Shown piece by piece: positions 44,879 to 55,193 of a stretch of 64,000 nt of DNA. Under the pieces are notes generated by a model that worked only from the letters and a program-made list of their open reading frames with translations, did not search any database and was not told the origin of the DNA. The translations under genes and the position numbers were made by a program. The stretch comes from Pseudomonas sp. Teo4 (lineage in GTDB: Bacteria > Pseudomonadota > Gammaproteobacteria > Pseudomonadales > Pseudomonadaceae), in the NCBI RefSeq assembly GCF_034387475.1, contig NZ_JAXCIL010000005.1:11634-75633 (forward strand), given 5' to 3'. How positions within the stretch are numbered: position 1 is the stretch's first letter; each line of letters begins with the position of its first letter.

Positions 44879-45263
44879 CTTCAAATCCTTGCATCAGTTC
44901 ATCGGGAGAAATCGAAGGCAGCAGCACGCAGTTCGCCAATTGCAGGGCGTAGGGCTGCCAGCGTTGGTTCTGTTCGCGGCGATCGAGGTTGCGCAGGTCC
45001 AGCAGTGGGCGCCAGGCCTGATCCAGGCACAGGCAGCGCCAATGCCAAGGCAGCATGCGGTCGCAAGCGGTATCCAGCAGCAGGCGGAAGGACGTCAACG
45101 CCACCGTCCAGGGCGACGTTTCGGTGCAGCACACCAGGTACCGGCCTTCGGCCAGGTAGTGCTCGATCAGACGTGGCTCATCGGGTTCCAGGGCGCAACG
45201 AATGCGTCGGCTGAGCCAGCGCCAGTTTTCCAGGTAGGGCAGTTCGCGGAGGACGGGTTTCAT
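44871..45263 (-). CDS. fagA: Fur-associated protein FagA
   Basis: A 130-residue soluble protein beginning MKPVLRELPYLENWRWLSRRIRCALEPDEPRLIEHYLAEGRYLVC and ending SISPDELMQGFEDE. It corresponds to fagA, the first gene of the P. aeruginosa iron-repressed fumC-sodA operon; its biochemical role is not known to me. Two further ATG codons lie three codons or less upstream (to 45272) and none has a good ribosome site, so the exact start is uncertain. The Fur box begins 14-23 bases upstream. Confidence 0.85.
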   Translation of the reverse strand: MKPVLRELPYLENWRWLSRRIRCALEPDEPRLIEHYLAEGRYLVCCTETSPWTVALTSFRLLLDTACDRMLPWHWRCLCLDQAWRPLLDLRNLDRREQNQRWQPYALQLANCVLLPSISPDELMQGFEDE

Positions 45264-45285
45264 GAACATCATCGCCGGGTGACTG

Positions 45286-45305
45286 GATAATGATATTCAT
45301 TATTA
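45286..45305 (-). promoter_or_regulatory. Fur box controlling fagA-fumC-orfX-sodA-ZIP
   Basis: GATAATGATATTCATTATT matches the 19-base Fur consensus at 17 positions (mismatches at positions 11 and 19). It lies immediately upstream of fagA and must overlap that promoter. The operon should be repressed by Fur-iron and induced on iron limitation. Confidence 0.9.
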
Positions 45306-45373
45306 GGTGATAAATAGAATCACTTCAAGATATCAGCGACAAAAGTCGGACGCTCAGGCGTGGGGGCGCGCAC

Positions 45374-45405
45374 AAAAAACCCGGCGCGAGGGCCGGGTTT
45401 TCGAC
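45374..45405 (-). terminator. Intrinsic terminator of pmbA
   Basis: On the minus strand, AACCCGGCCC, a short loop, then GCGCCGGGTT and six T residues. A clear Rho-independent terminator about 60 bases after the pmbA stop and before the Fur box region. Confidence 0.85.
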
Positions 45406-45460
45406 TTCACTGGGCGTTTTCCTGTGCCTGTACTGGCCCTATCGCCGGTACAGGTGGTAA

Positions 45461-46807
45461 TCAGCTACCGGCGACCGTCATTCGCTCGATCAGCACCGAG
45501 CCTGTGTGAATATTGCTGCGGGTTTCAAGATCGCTACCAATCGCGACAATCTGCTGGAACATGTCCTTCATGTTGCCGGCAATGGTCACTTCCTGCACCG
45601 CGTGCTGGATCTCGCCATTCTCGACCCAGAAACCGGCTGCGCCGCGCGAGTAGTCGCCGGTCACCATGTTCAGCCCATGGCCCATCAACTCGGTCACCAG
45701 CAGGCCACGGCCCATGCGACGGATCAGCGCCGCCTGGTCCTCGACGCCATGGGTCACGTACAGGTTGTGCACGCCCCCGGCGTTGGCCGTGCTCGGCAGG
45801 CCCAGCTTGCGGCCGGAATAGGTACCCAGCAGGTAAGACACAAGCTCACCTTTGTCGACGAACGGTTTGGCATAGGTGGCCAGACCGTCGCCGTCGAACG
45901 CTGCGCTACCCAGGGCCCGTGGAATGTGTGGACGTTCGTCGAGGGTCAGCCAGGTCGGGAACAGGCGCTGCCCCAAGGCACCGTCGAGGAACGACGACTT
46001 GCGGTACAGGTTGCCGCCGGAAATGGCCGAGAGGAAGCTGCCGAACAGGCCACCGGCCAGTTCGGCGGAAAACAGCACCGGCACCTCGCAGGTCGGTACC
46101 GGCCGCGCACCGAGGCGGCTGGCAGCACGCTGGGCGGCTCGCACGCCGATGCTGCGCGGATCGGCCAGCAGGTTGCCCTGGCGATTCACGTCGTACCAGT
46201 AGTCACGCTGCATCTGCCCTTCGCCCTCGGCGATCATCACGCAGCTCAGGCTGTGCCGGGTGGACGCGTAGCCGCCGATGAAACCATGGCTGTTGCCGTA
46301 TACCCGGCAGCCCTGGTGGGTATTGAGGGTGGTGCCATCGGCATTGAGAATGCGCGTGTCGGCGTCGAACGCCGCCGCCTCGCAGGTCAACGCCATTTCG
46401 ATGGCTTTCTCCGGCTCGATGTCCCAGTCATGGTAGAGATCCAGATCCGGGATTTCGCGCGCCATCAGCGCCGCATCGGCCAGGCCGGAGCACTCGTCCT
46501 CAGAGGTGTGCTTGGCAATGGCCAAGGCTGCCGCCACGGTCTCGCGGATCGCATCCTGGCCGCTGGCCGACGTGCTGGCCGAGCCCTTGCGCTGGCCGAC
46601 GTAGAGGGTGATGCCAAAGCCTTGGTCACGGTTGAACTCGACCGTTTCCACTTCACGCTGGCGCACGCTGGTGGACAACCCCTGCTCCAGTGACACGGCA
46701 ACTTCGCAGGCACTGGCACCCTGGCGCCGCGCCTCGGCGATGATCGCTTCGACCTGCTCCTGCAACGCCGGCAGGTTCTTGGGGCCTACGCTCTGGACTG
46801 CACTCAT
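45461..46807 (-). CDS. pmbA: Metalloprotease-related protein PmbA/TldE
   Basis: Non-catalytic partner of the TldD/TldE heterodimeric zinc protease that processes microcin precursors and degrades CcdA in E. coli. The 448-residue protein begins MSAVQSVGPKNLPALQEQVEAIIAEARRQGAS, with the family C terminus (VTGDYSRGAAGFWVENGEIQHAVQEVTIAGNMKDMFQQIVAIGSD). It lacks the HExxxH found in TldD, as expected. ATG 46807 follows GGAG. Divergent from darP, with tldD 0.7 kb away. Confidence 0.94.
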   Translation of the reverse strand: MSAVQSVGPKNLPALQEQVEAIIAEARRQGASACEVAVSLEQGLSTSVRQREVETVEFNRDQGFGITLYVGQRKGSASTSASGQDAIRETVAAALAIAKHTSEDECSGLADAALMAREIPDLDLYHDWDIEPEKAIEMALTCEAAAFDADTRILNADGTTLNTHQGCRVYGNSHGFIGGYASTRHSLSCVMIAEGEGQMQRDYWYDVNRQGNLLADPRSIGVRAAQRAASRLGARPVPTCEVPVLFSAELAGGLFGSFLSAISGGNLYRKSSFLDGALGQRLFPTWLTLDERPHIPRALGSAAFDGDGLATYAKPFVDKGELVSYLLGTYSGRKLGLPSTANAGGVHNLYVTHGVEDQAALIRRMGRGLLVTELMGHGLNMVTGDYSRGAAGFWVENGEIQHAVQEVTIAGNMKDMFQQIVAIGSDLETRSNIHTGSVLIERMTVAGS

Positions 46808-46915
46808 GGTTTTCTCCACTCAAATTCTGCGTTCGGCAAAGGTCATTCTACGACCGGGCCGGACAAGCGGCCCCCGACTGGTTATCATGGCGGCGATTTC
46901 TAGCGGACTGCCACC

Positions 46916-47437
46916 ATGGTTGATTCAAACGACGACGCCTTCGACGGCGAAAAAAGCAAAACCCAGATCAAGCGTGAACTGCATGCGCTGGTCGAACTCG
47001 GCGAGCGCCTCACCACGCTCAAGGCCGATACCCTGGCGCGCCTGCCATTGACCGACGAGTTGCGCAAAGCCCTGGCCGAAGCCAGCAAGCACACTGCGCA
47101 CGGCGCCCGCAAACGCCACATGTCGTTCGTCGGCAAGCTGATGCGCGTACAAGACCTGGACGCCATCCATGCCTTGCTTGAGCAGATGGACAGCTCGACC
47201 CGTCAGTACAACGAACGCTTCCACAGCCTCGAGCGCTGGCGCGATCGCCTGATCGACGGGAACGACGAAGACCTGGAACGCTTCGTCAACGAGTACCCCG
47301 AAACCGACCGTCAGCAACTGCGCTCGCTGGTCCGTCACGCCCAGCACGAGAAGGCTCGCAACAAGCCGCCTGCCGCTGCGCGTAAAGTGTTCAAGTACAT
47401 CCGCGACCTCGACGAGGTCCACCGCGGATTGCGTTGA
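46916..47437 (+). CDS. darP: Ribosome biogenesis factor DarP (YjgA)
   Basis: A 173-residue 50S-associated assembly factor. The sequence is charged and helical ([40 protein letters not shown]), ending in [11 protein letters not shown]. It lies between pmbA and tldD, the usual position (pmbA-yjgA divergent pair). No ribosome site stronger than GGACTG precedes ATG 46916. Confidence 0.92.
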   Translation: MVDSNDDAFDGEKSKTQIKRELHALVELGERLTTLKADTLARLPLTDELRKALAEASKHTAHGARKRHMSFVGKLMRVQDLDAIHALLEQMDSSTRQYNERFHSLERWRDRLIDGNDEDLERFVNEYPETDRQQLRSLVRHAQHEKARNKPPAAARKVFKYIRDLDEVHRGLR

Positions 47438-47442
47438 GTCCG

Positions 47443-47465
47443 TTGGGGCCGCTCAGCGGCCCCAA
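47443..47465. terminator. Bidirectional hairpin between darP and tldD
   Basis: TTGGGGCCGC-TCA-GCGGCCCCAA, a perfect 10-base stem with a 3-base loop between the converging stop codons. It has no long T-tract but suits a shared terminator. Confidence 0.7.
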
Positions 47466-47471
47466 GTTCCT

Positions 47472-48911
47472 TCACGCGCCCGTACCACCCACGGTAATCG
47501 CATCCAGCTTCAAGGTCGGCTGCCCAACTCCCACCGGTACCGACTGTCCATCCTTGCCACAGGTGCCCACACCACTGTCCAGGGCCAGGTCGTTACCGAC
47601 CATCGACACCCGGCTCATCGCCTCAGGTCCGTTACCAATCAGTGTCGCACCCTTGACCGGCGCGGTGATCTTGCCGTCCTCGATCAGGTAAGCCTCGCTG
47701 GTGGAGAACACGAACTTGCCGCTGGTGATGTCCACCTGCCCGCCGCCCAGGTTGGCGCAGTAGATGCCCTTCTTCACCGACGCGATGATTTCCTGCGGGT
47801 CGCTTTCGCCAGCACGCATGTAGGTGTTGGTCATGCGCGGCATCGGCAGGTGCGCATAGGATTCACGGCGGCCGTTGCCAGTCACCGCCATGCCCATCAG
47901 GCGCGCGTTGAGCTTGTCCTGCATGTAGCCCTTGAGCACCCCGTTCTCGATCAGTGTGGTGCATTCGGTTGGCGTGCCTTCGTCATCGACGCTCAGCGAA
48001 CCACGGCGGCCTTCGAGGGTGCCATCGTCGACGATGGTGCACAGGCTCGACGCGACCTTCTCGCCGATACGGCCGCTGAAGGCCGAACTGCCCTTGCGGT
48101 TGAAGTCACCTTCCAGACCGTGGCCGACGGCTTCATGCAGCAGCACGCCCGACCAGCCGGAACCCAGCACAACCGGCAAAGTACCTGCCGGCGCGGGGAT
48201 GGCCTCGAGGTTGACCAACGCCTGGCGCAAGGCTTCACGGGCATAGCCCATGACTCGATCTTCGGTGAAGAAGCGATAGTCGGTGCGCCCGCCGCCACCC
48301 TGCCCGCCGCGTTCGCGACGGCCATTCTGCTCGACGATGACACTGACGTTGAAACGCACCAGCGGGCGTACATCCGCCGCCAGGCTGCCATCTGCCGCTG
48401 CGATGAGAATTCGCTCCCAGACCCCGGCCATGCTCACACTGACCTGCTGGATACGCGAGTCCAAGGCCCGGGTGGCGGCGTCGACACGCTTGAGCAAGTC
48501 GACTTTTTCAGCCCGGCTCAGCACATCCAGCGGGTTGTCTGGCGCATACAGGGCCGTCACATCCTGGCTGCGGAAGGCCTGCACCTTGCCGTTCTGCCCG
48601 GCGCGGGAAATGGAACGGGCGGCACGCGCCGCCGAGTTCAGGGCTTCGAGGTTGATCGCATTGCTGTAGGCGAAGCCGGTTTTCTCACCAGACTGGGCTC
48701 GCACGCCCACGCCCTGGTCAAGGTTGAAGCTGCCTTCCTTGACGATGCCGTCCTCCAGCGCCCAGGTTTCCGAGATCTGGCCTTGGAAATACAAGTCGGC
48801 GGCGTCGATGCCGGGGCCTGCCAACTCACCCAGAACAGACTGCAGGCTGTCCAGGCTCAGGCCGCCCGGTGCCAGGAGCTGCTCGCTGACGGTGGATAAC
48901 ATCTGGCTCAT
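47472..48911 (-). CDS. tldD: Metalloprotease TldD
   Basis: Catalytic zinc subunit of the TldD/TldE protease. The 479-residue protein has the [11 protein letters not shown] motif (HExxxH zinc ligands) and [23 protein letters not shown] with the downstream conserved Cys. ATG 48911 has GGAG five bases upstream and lies next to the stop of the nitrilase-family gene, so these two are cotranscribed. Confidence 0.95.
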   Translation of the reverse strand: MSQMLSTVSEQLLAPGGLSLDSLQSVLGELAGPGIDAADLYFQGQISETWALEDGIVKEGSFNLDQGVGVRAQSGEKTGFAYSNAINLEALNSAARAARSISRAGQNGKVQAFRSQDVTALYAPDNPLDVLSRAEKVDLLKRVDAATRALDSRIQQVSVSMAGVWERILIAAADGSLAADVRPLVRFNVSVIVEQNGRRERGGQGGGGRTDYRFFTEDRVMGYAREALRQALVNLEAIPAPAGTLPVVLGSGWSGVLLHEAVGHGLEGDFNRKGSSAFSGRIGEKVASSLCTIVDDGTLEGRRGSLSVDDEGTPTECTTLIENGVLKGYMQDKLNARLMGMAVTGNGRRESYAHLPMPRMTNTYMRAGESDPQEIIASVKKGIYCANLGGGQVDITSGKFVFSTSEAYLIEDGKITAPVKGATLIGNGPEAMSRVSMVGNDLALDSGVGTCGKDGQSVPVGVGQPTLKLDAITVGGTGA

Positions 48912-48913
48912 AG

Positions 48914-49765
48914 TCACTCCGAGGTGTGCGCAGGCCGCAAAGCGTCCTGCGAGAAAAAGCGCCGGTGCAAGGCAACCGGCATGCGCGCCCGAATGGACGC
49001 TTGTTCATCAGTGTCGCGCTCGGCCAGCAGTACTGCCTCGCCTCGCGCCTGTTCTGCAACGACTCGCCCCCAGGGGTCGATGATCGCCGCATGGCCATGG
49101 GTTTCCCTTGGCCCTGGATGGATTCCGCCCTGAGCAGCGGCCAGCACGTAGCACTGGGTCTCGATGGCTCGGGCACGAATCAGCACTTCCCAATGGGCTG
49201 CCCCGGTCACCGCGGTGAAAGCCGCCGGTGCCGTGATCAGTTCCGCGCCAGCGCCCCGCAATTCACTGTACAGCTCGGGAAAGCGCAGGTCGTAGCAAAC
49301 GCTAAGCCCGACACGCCCTACCGGCGTATCGGCCACCACTACCCGTGCACCGTGCGCGTAGTCATCGGACTCGCGATAGCGACCACGGTTGTCGGCCACG
49401 TCGACATCGAACAGGTGCAGCTTGTCGTAACGCGCCACCACCTCGCCATGTTCGTCGACCAACAACGAGCAGGCATGCGCCTTGGCGTCGGGCTGACCGG
49501 CGGGCGGCAACGGTAAGGTGCCAGCAACTATCCATAACTTGAGGTCACGGGCGGTACGTTTCAACCACGGCAGGATCGGCCCGTCACCCAACGCCTCTGC
49601 CCGGCCGATGGCCGCGGCATCCTTGCGCCCCATGGCCGCGAAGTTTTCCGGCAGTACAGCGAGCCGCGCGCCTCCAAAGGCTGCCTGTTCGAGCAGCGCC
49701 CCGGCACGTTGCAGGTTGGCCAGTACATCGTCCTGGCTGACCATCTGGATCACCGCTGCCTTCAT
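48914..49765 (-). CDS. Carbon-nitrogen hydrolase (nitrilase superfamily)
   Basis: A 283-residue cytoplasmic amidase-fold protein with the catalytic triad Glu (LPENFAAMG), Lys (KLHLFDVDV) and Cys ([11 protein letters not shown]). The sequence resembles Nit1/deaminated-glutathione amidase, which in E. coli is YbeM; substrate assignment is tentative. ATG 49765 follows AGGAG at a five-base spacing. It lies between yhdP and tldD, a conserved order (yhdP-nitrilase-tldD) in pseudomonads. Confidence 0.88.
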   Translation of the reverse strand: MKAAVIQMVSQDDVLANLQRAGALLEQAAFGGARLAVLPENFAAMGRKDAAAIGRAEALGDGPILPWLKRTARDLKLWIVAGTLPLPPAGQPDAKAHACSLLVDEHGEVVARYDKLHLFDVDVADNRGRYRESDDYAHGARVVVADTPVGRVGLSVCYDLRFPELYSELRGAGAELITAPAAFTAVTGAAHWEVLIRARAIETQCYVLAAAQGGIHPGPRETHGHAAIIDPWGRVVAEQARGEAVLLAERDTDEQASIRARMPVALHRRFFSQDALRPAHTSE

Positions 49766-49783
49766 GGGCACTCCTGAGGCTAC

Positions 49784-52700
49784 TTATTTGTTGAAAGGTT
49801 TCACAAATGTGATTCTAGGCTCTTTCCACGGCCCCTCGACGCGGTAATGCACGCTGGCGAAGCGCGACACGCGGTCACCGATCAGCCGATCGACCAGGAA
49901 CAGTGCCCCACCAACGGCTGGTGCACCGACAATCAGGGCCGCCAGAGGCAGGTTGTTGGTGACTGGCAGCGTCACTTGCAGGTTGGCATCGACCCGGTCA
50001 CGGACCATGTCCAGGGTACCGTCGAGCTCGAAGTTGCTCGATGGTCCGGTCACGGTAATCGGCTCGCGGGTGACATACACGCCATCGCTGGCCACCAGCA
50101 GGCCCTTGACCCGATCATAAGCCAAGCCCTTGTCGAACAGGTCGGAGAAGTCCAGGCGCAAGCGGCGGCCAATGGAGTTGAAGTTGAGCAGGCCGAATAC
50201 GCGCAAGGCCTGAGCGCTGCCTTCCACTTCCACGAACTGGCCAGTGCGCAGCGCCGCATCCATGCTCCCCGAGAAGCGCTTGAGACCGACCCAGGCCGGC
50301 GAGCCGGGCCAGCGGCCATCGACATCCAGGCGGAAATCGCGACTGGTGACGGTAGGCGCGAAGCCCCAGGCCTTGAGCACATCGGCCAGGTTCTTGCCGT
50401 CCAGGCGCCCTTTGTACCAGCTGCTGCTGGCCCCTGGCAGGCCTTCCCAGCCGCCACTGCCGTCTATGCGCAGCCCTTTGAAGTCGAGGTCGAGATCGCT
50501 GGCCGTCACCCCGCGGGCGGTCGGGCGCAGCTTGACCGCCGCGTTGCCGAACAAGTCGTCACCGCGGTAGAGCTTGTCGATGGTCAGGTCCAGGGCCGGG
50601 ACCTTGCGAGGGTCGAAGTCGGCCAGGGGGTCGGGCCCTTCTTCGGCCTGGACTTGAGCCGGGTCGGCAGCGGGCAGACGCAAGGTCTGCAGGCGAACCG
50701 TCATGGGGGAGGCCTTGGCGTCCGGAACCCGTGCGTTACCGATGACTTCCTTGCTGTCCAGACGCAGGTCCCACGCAGGGCCGCCCCGGGCCAGGCGCAC
50801 CACGGCCTGGTTCAAGTCCATGCCGAACGCTTTGAGCTTGCCGATGCTCAGGTCGACGCTCTGCAGGTTCTGTCGGGCGTTGCCACTGGGGTCATCACCG
50901 GCAAGACGGTTCATCTGCTCTTGCCAGGGCGCCAGGTCCAACGACTCCAGCCGGCCGCGTACACGCAAGCCCTGGCTGGCCGGCACCTGGGCATCGCCCG
51001 TGCCCAGCAGCAGTTCACCACGCCCCTGGGTCAGCTTGTCGGCAGGTGCGGCATAGGCAAAGCGCGCAAGGTCCGCATAGCTGGCATCGAAGCGCCGCTC
51101 CGCACCCTGCAGGTTCATGCTGAAACGGCTGTCTCGGGTGTCGGCCGCCGCTTTGCCGAACGGCGCGGGCAGGTCAACGACCAGTCCTTTGAGCGACGAG
51201 TTGACACTCAGGCTGTTGTCACGCTTGCCCAGATTGACCTGCAATTGATAAGGCACATCGCCCGACGCGGGTAGCGCCTGCTTGAACTGCAACCAGTCAG
51301 TCAGAGACTTGAGCGATACCTGACCGGTGGCGTTGATCCGGGTCTGCATCTGCCCTGGCTGGCCCTCGGCAACAATCTGTGCGGTCACCGGCTTGCCGAA
51401 TGCCTGCAGGCTGATGCCCTTGCCGCTCAAGCCCTTGTCGAGGTCAAAACTGAAGTCGCCCTTGAGTCGGCTCAGGTCCAAGCTGGGTGGCGCCACCTTG
51501 AGGCGGGCGTCGGCTGTGGCGAAGTCCACCTGTACCTTGGGCGTTTCACCGCGGGCCAGAGGGATATCGAGCTTGACCTTGCCATTGAGCGGCCCCTCGC
51601 CTTCCCATCCGGCAAAAATCTCACCCGTGCCGATGGGGGCTTCCTTGAGTATCTTCAAACCGTCGCCAAGGCTGCCATCAAAGTTGCCATCGAGGTACAG
51701 GTGACTGTGCTGGCCAGCGTCGACATGGGGAATATCGACATTGACGTCGCTCACCTTGGTATCGAGCAGCATGCCCTGTCTGGCCTTGATTCTTACGCCG
51801 CTGTCCTCGATCAATACATCCCCGGCGACCTGTTGAACCTGCGGCCAGCCGGGCTGGAAGTCCAGTGCCGCATCGCGGACCTTGAAGAACAGGCTGATGC
51901 TGCGCGCTTCCGCTGCCGCCCCGTGGTTCAGCGAACCCTGGTACTGGAAATACCCTTCATCCACGTTGCCCTTGACGATGGCGGTGCGCAACCACTCGTC
52001 GAGGGCCGGGCTGAGCACTTCAGGCAGGTACTTGGCGGTGTAGCGGCCATCGCCCTCGGTCAGGCCGACGCGCAAGTCCATGTAGTCTTCGCGGCCTTCC
52101 TCGAACAGCAGCCGAATGAGGAAGTCACCGGCAATCTTGCCCTCCTCGCCCAACACCTTGAGGTAGGGGGCGACCAGGGTGAAGCCCTCCTTGTCGAGAG
52201 TCCAGGTGAGACGGGCGTTGGCCTTCTGGTAGTGCCAAGGTTTGGCGAAGATCGGATACAGATGCAGCATGAACGCATCGGTATCCAGCCGCAGCTCGCC
52301 GTGCCCAAGGTCACCGCTGATGCTGCCGGAGACATTACCGGCAGCAGGCGCGCCGTGGTAGGCGTCGAAGCCGACCTTTTCCAGATTGGCGGCAAACTGC
52401 AGTCGCTCATCGCCCTCGGCCTTTGGCCGGATATCCAGACGCACATTGCGCAGCGCGCCTGTGACCTTCAGCGCATCGACCACAGCCATGAGTTTTTCCG
52501 GCAGTGGCGCCAAGGCTTCGATCAGCGGGGTGAGCGGGGTCAGGTCAAGGCGGTCGGCCTGGACTTGCCAACTTTCCTGCGCAGGCGCTTCGCCATCACG
52601 GTGACGCACCTGCATATGCGACTCCCAGCGAGTCTTGCCGATGCTGGCAGCCAGTGAGTCGAGCACGACATCAAAGCCCTGCTCCCGGCGCTGGAACCAG

Positions 52701-53593
52701 GCGGTGAGGGCCAGGTTGTCCAGTGTGGCCGCCTTGCGCCCGGCATAGGCACCGCTCAGCTGCGGGGCATTGAGACGCACCACCGCCCGCTGCAACTGGC
52801 CCTTGCTCCAATCGACCCAGAACTCGCCACCCGAACGCAGAGTCTGCGCTTGCCATTGGCCGAGCAGACGCGGCGGCAGCCAACGCGCCCAATCGCTTTG
52901 AGGCAGGCTCAGGTAAGCCTCAACCTGGCCGTCGCGCCAGGCTTTGGCCGTAGCGCGGCTGCGCAGGTTCACCGCCAGGGGCTGGCCATCGGGCAGGGTC
53001 GCACGCAGATCCAGGGCCTGGCGCGAAGCGCCGGCCTTCAGCCCAAGGCTCACATATGTCAGGGTCAGCGGATCACGCTGCCAAGGCTGCAAGGTGACCT
53101 GGCTGTCGAATACATCGATGCGGCCAAGCTGGCGCATACGCTGCAGTAATTCGGCGGGGTCGACGGGCGCGTCGTCTTTCTTCGGCAGGCCTTCAAGCGA
53201 CCAGCTGCCCTGCTCGTCTTCACGCAGGATCAACTGCAAGCCGCCCAACTGAATACGCGCCAGCCGAACTTCACGGGCCGTGAGGCTGGCCCACAGGTCT
53301 GGCACCAGTTTGACGTCATCCAGGCGCAACGCCGCCGAACCTTCGCCCAGTTGCAGGTCGCGTACGCGCAACACCGGTGCCAGGCCGCTCCAACGCCCTT
53401 CCAGGGCACCGACATGCACCGGCAGGCCCAAGGCCTGCTCGGCCTTGGCTTCGACATCGGCACGGTACTCGGCGACCAGCGGCACCAGTTGCCGCCCCAC
53501 GCTCACGTACAGTGCCACGAGCACCGCCAGCAAAGCGCAGAAGCCAAGCCCCCAGCGGGTCAAGGCGACAAGAACGCGGGTCAGACGTCCCAT
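49784..53593 (-). CDS. yhdP: AsmA-like inner-membrane transport protein YhdP
   Basis: One of the large AsmA-family bridges (with TamB and YdbH) proposed to move phospholipids from inner to outer membrane. The 1269-residue protein has one N-terminal membrane helix (FCALLAVLVALYVSVG), a long periplasmic beta-rich region and a C-terminal AsmA/DUF3971-type domain ending LFLVDRLIGDRVSRFASVHYRVEGPWKEPRITFVKPFNK. ATG 53593 is preferred; the ATG two codons up lies only three bases after GGAGG. It lies in a minus-strand run with rng and maf. Confidence 0.93.
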   Translation of the reverse strand: MGRLTRVLVALTRWGLGFCALLAVLVALYVSVGRQLVPLVAEYRADVEAKAEQALGLPVHVGALEGRWSGLAPVLRVRDLQLGEGSAALRLDDVKLVPDLWASLTAREVRLARIQLGGLQLILREDEQGSWSLEGLPKKDDAPVDPAELLQRMRQLGRIDVFDSQVTLQPWQRDPLTLTYVSLGLKAGASRQALDLRATLPDGQPLAVNLRSRATAKAWRDGQVEAYLSLPQSDWARWLPPRLLGQWQAQTLRSGGEFWVDWSKGQLQRAVVRLNAPQLSGAYAGRKAATLDNLALTAWFQRREQGFDVVLDSLAASIGKTRWESHMQVRHRDGEAPAQESWQVQADRLDLTPLTPLIEALAPLPEKLMAVVDALKVTGALRNVRLDIRPKAEGDERLQFAANLEKVGFDAYHGAPAAGNVSGSISGDLGHGELRLDTDAFMLHLYPIFAKPWHYQKANARLTWTLDKEGFTLVAPYLKVLGEEGKIAGDFLIRLLFEEGREDYMDLRVGLTEGDGRYTAKYLPEVLSPALDEWLRTAIVKGNVDEGYFQYQGSLNHGAAAEARSISLFFKVRDAALDFQPGWPQVQQVAGDVLIEDSGVRIKARQGMLLDTKVSDVNVDIPHVDAGQHSHLYLDGNFDGSLGDGLKILKEAPIGTGEIFAGWEGEGPLNGKVKLDIPLARGETPKVQVDFATADARLKVAPPSLDLSRLKGDFSFDLDKGLSGKGISLQAFGKPVTAQIVAEGQPGQMQTRINATGQVSLKSLTDWLQFKQALPASGDVPYQLQVNLGKRDNSLSVNSSLKGLVVDLPAPFGKAAADTRDSRFSMNLQGAERRFDASYADLARFAYAAPADKLTQGRGELLLGTGDAQVPASQGLRVRGRLESLDLAPWQEQMNRLAGDDPSGNARQNLQSVDLSIGKLKAFGMDLNQAVVRLARGGPAWDLRLDSKEVIGNARVPDAKASPMTVRLQTLRLPAADPAQVQAEEGPDPLADFDPRKVPALDLTIDKLYRGDDLFGNAAVKLRPTARGVTASDLDLDFKGLRIDGSGGWEGLPGASSSWYKGRLDGKNLADVLKAWGFAPTVTSRDFRLDVDGRWPGSPAWVGLKRFSGSMDAALRTGQFVEVEGSAQALRVFGLLNFNSIGRRLRLDFSDLFDKGLAYDRVKGLLVASDGVYVTREPITVTGPSSNFELDGTLDMVRDRVDANLQVTLPVTNNLPLAALIVGAPAVGGALFLVDRLIGDRVSRFASVHYRVEGPWKEPRITFVKPFNK

Positions 53594-53681
53594 GGCCATG
53601 GCCCTCCAAGTCGTTTATCCATGATGGCCCGTGGCAGCGGTTTTGCCAGCCCGACCATCACGTGGTGTGGTCTGGAAAGCG

Positions 53682-55139
53682 TCAGAGCAGCACCACGTCG
53701 TATTGTTCCTGCGAATACATCGACTCGACCTGGAAGCGAATGGTTCGGCCAATGAAGGCCTCCAGCTCCGCCACGTTGCCAGATTCCTCATCGAGCAAAC
53801 GGTCGACCACCTTCTGGTTGGCCAACACACGGTAGCCCTCGGCCTGATAGGCACGGGCCTCGCGCAGGATTTCACGGAAGATTTCGTAACAGATCGTCTC
53901 CGGAGTTTTCAGCTTGCCTCGGCCCTGGCACGCAACGCATGGCTCGCACAGCACCTGCTCGAGGCTTTCCCGCGTGCGCTTGCGGGTCATCTGCACCAGC
54001 CCCAGCTCGGTAATGCCAATGATGTTGGTCTTGGCGTGATCGCGCTCAAGCTGTTTTTCCAGGGTGCGCAGCACCTGGCGCTGATGCTCTTCATCTTCCA
54101 TGTCGATGAAGTCGATGATGATGATTCCGCCGATATTGCGCAGCCGCAGCTGCCGGGCAATGGCGGTGGCCGCTTCAAGATTGGTCTTGAAGATGGTCTC
54201 TTCAAGGTTGCGATGGCCTACGAAGGCACCGGTGTTGACGTCGATGGTGGTCATGGCCTCGGCCGGGTCGACCACCAGGTAGCCACCGGACTTGAGCGGC
54301 ACCTTGCGCTCCAGCGCACGCTGGATCTCATCCTCTACGCCATACAGGTCGAAAATCGGCCGCTCGCCTGGGTAGTGTTCAAGGCGGTCTGCGATCTCCG
54401 GCATCAGTTCGACGACGAACTGCGTGGTTTTCTGGAAGGTCTCCCGCGAGTCGATACGGATCTTCTCGATCTTCGGATTGACCAGGTCACGCAGGGTTCG
54501 CAAAGCCAGGCCAAGGTCTTCATAGATGACCGTCGGTGCGCCGCAGGTCTGGATCTGGCTGCCGATTTGCTCCCACAGGCGGCGCAGGTAGCGGATGTCC
54601 TGGAGTATTTCCTCGGCACGCGCGCCCTCGGCGGCGGTCCGCAGGATGAAGCCACCGGCATCCTTGATGTTCTCGCTGGTCATGCAGTCGCTGACCACCT
54701 GCTTGAGGCGCTCACGCTCGGCTTCGTCTTCGATCTTCAGGGAAATGCCGACATGGCTGCTGCGCGGCATGTACACCAGGTAGCGCGAAGGAATCGACAA
54801 CTGGGTGGTCAGGCGCGCGCCCTTGGTGCCGATGGGGTCCTTGGTCACCTGCACCACCAGGGCTTGCCCTTCGTGCACCAGCGCGGTGATGCTCTCGACC
54901 GCCGAGCCCTCGCGCTGGGAGATTTCGGACGCATGGATGAACGCGGCACGCTCCAGGCCAATGTCGACGAAGGCCGCCTGCATGCCCGGCAACACCCGCA
55001 CCACCTTGCCTTTGTAAATATTGCCAACGATGCCGCGGCGCTGCGTGCGCTCGACATGCACCTCTTGCAGCACACCGTTTTCCACCACTGCCACACGCGA
55101 TTCCATCGGGGTGATGTTGATCAGGATCTCTTCACTCAT
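53682..55139 (-). CDS. rng: Ribonuclease G
   Basis: RNase E/G-family endoribonuclease for 16S rRNA 5' maturation and mRNA decay. The 485-residue protein has the N-terminal S1 domain (NIYKGKVVRVLPGMQAAFVDIGLERAAFIHASEI), the catalytic DVNTGAFVG and IDFIDME blocks with metal-binding aspartates, and a CEPCVACQGRGKLKT zinc-link. It lacks the RNase E C-terminal scaffold. It is downstream of maf by 54 bases and upstream of yhdP. Confidence 0.96.
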   Translation of the reverse strand: MSEEILINITPMESRVAVVENGVLQEVHVERTQRRGIVGNIYKGKVVRVLPGMQAAFVDIGLERAAFIHASEISQREGSAVESITALVHEGQALVVQVTKDPIGTKGARLTTQLSIPSRYLVYMPRSSHVGISLKIEDEAERERLKQVVSDCMTSENIKDAGGFILRTAAEGARAEEILQDIRYLRRLWEQIGSQIQTCGAPTVIYEDLGLALRTLRDLVNPKIEKIRIDSRETFQKTTQFVVELMPEIADRLEHYPGERPIFDLYGVEDEIQRALERKVPLKSGGYLVVDPAEAMTTIDVNTGAFVGHRNLEETIFKTNLEAATAIARQLRLRNIGGIIIIDFIDMEDEEHQRQVLRTLEKQLERDHAKTNIIGITELGLVQMTRKRTRESLEQVLCEPCVACQGRGKLKTPETICYEIFREILREARAYQAEGYRVLANQKVVDRLLDEESGNVAELEAFIGRTIRFQVESMYSQEQYDVVLL

Positions 55140-55193
55140 GGCAGGCTCTCGTCAAAGGTCTTGGCTAATGATGGATGGCGTATGCAGGGCTGG

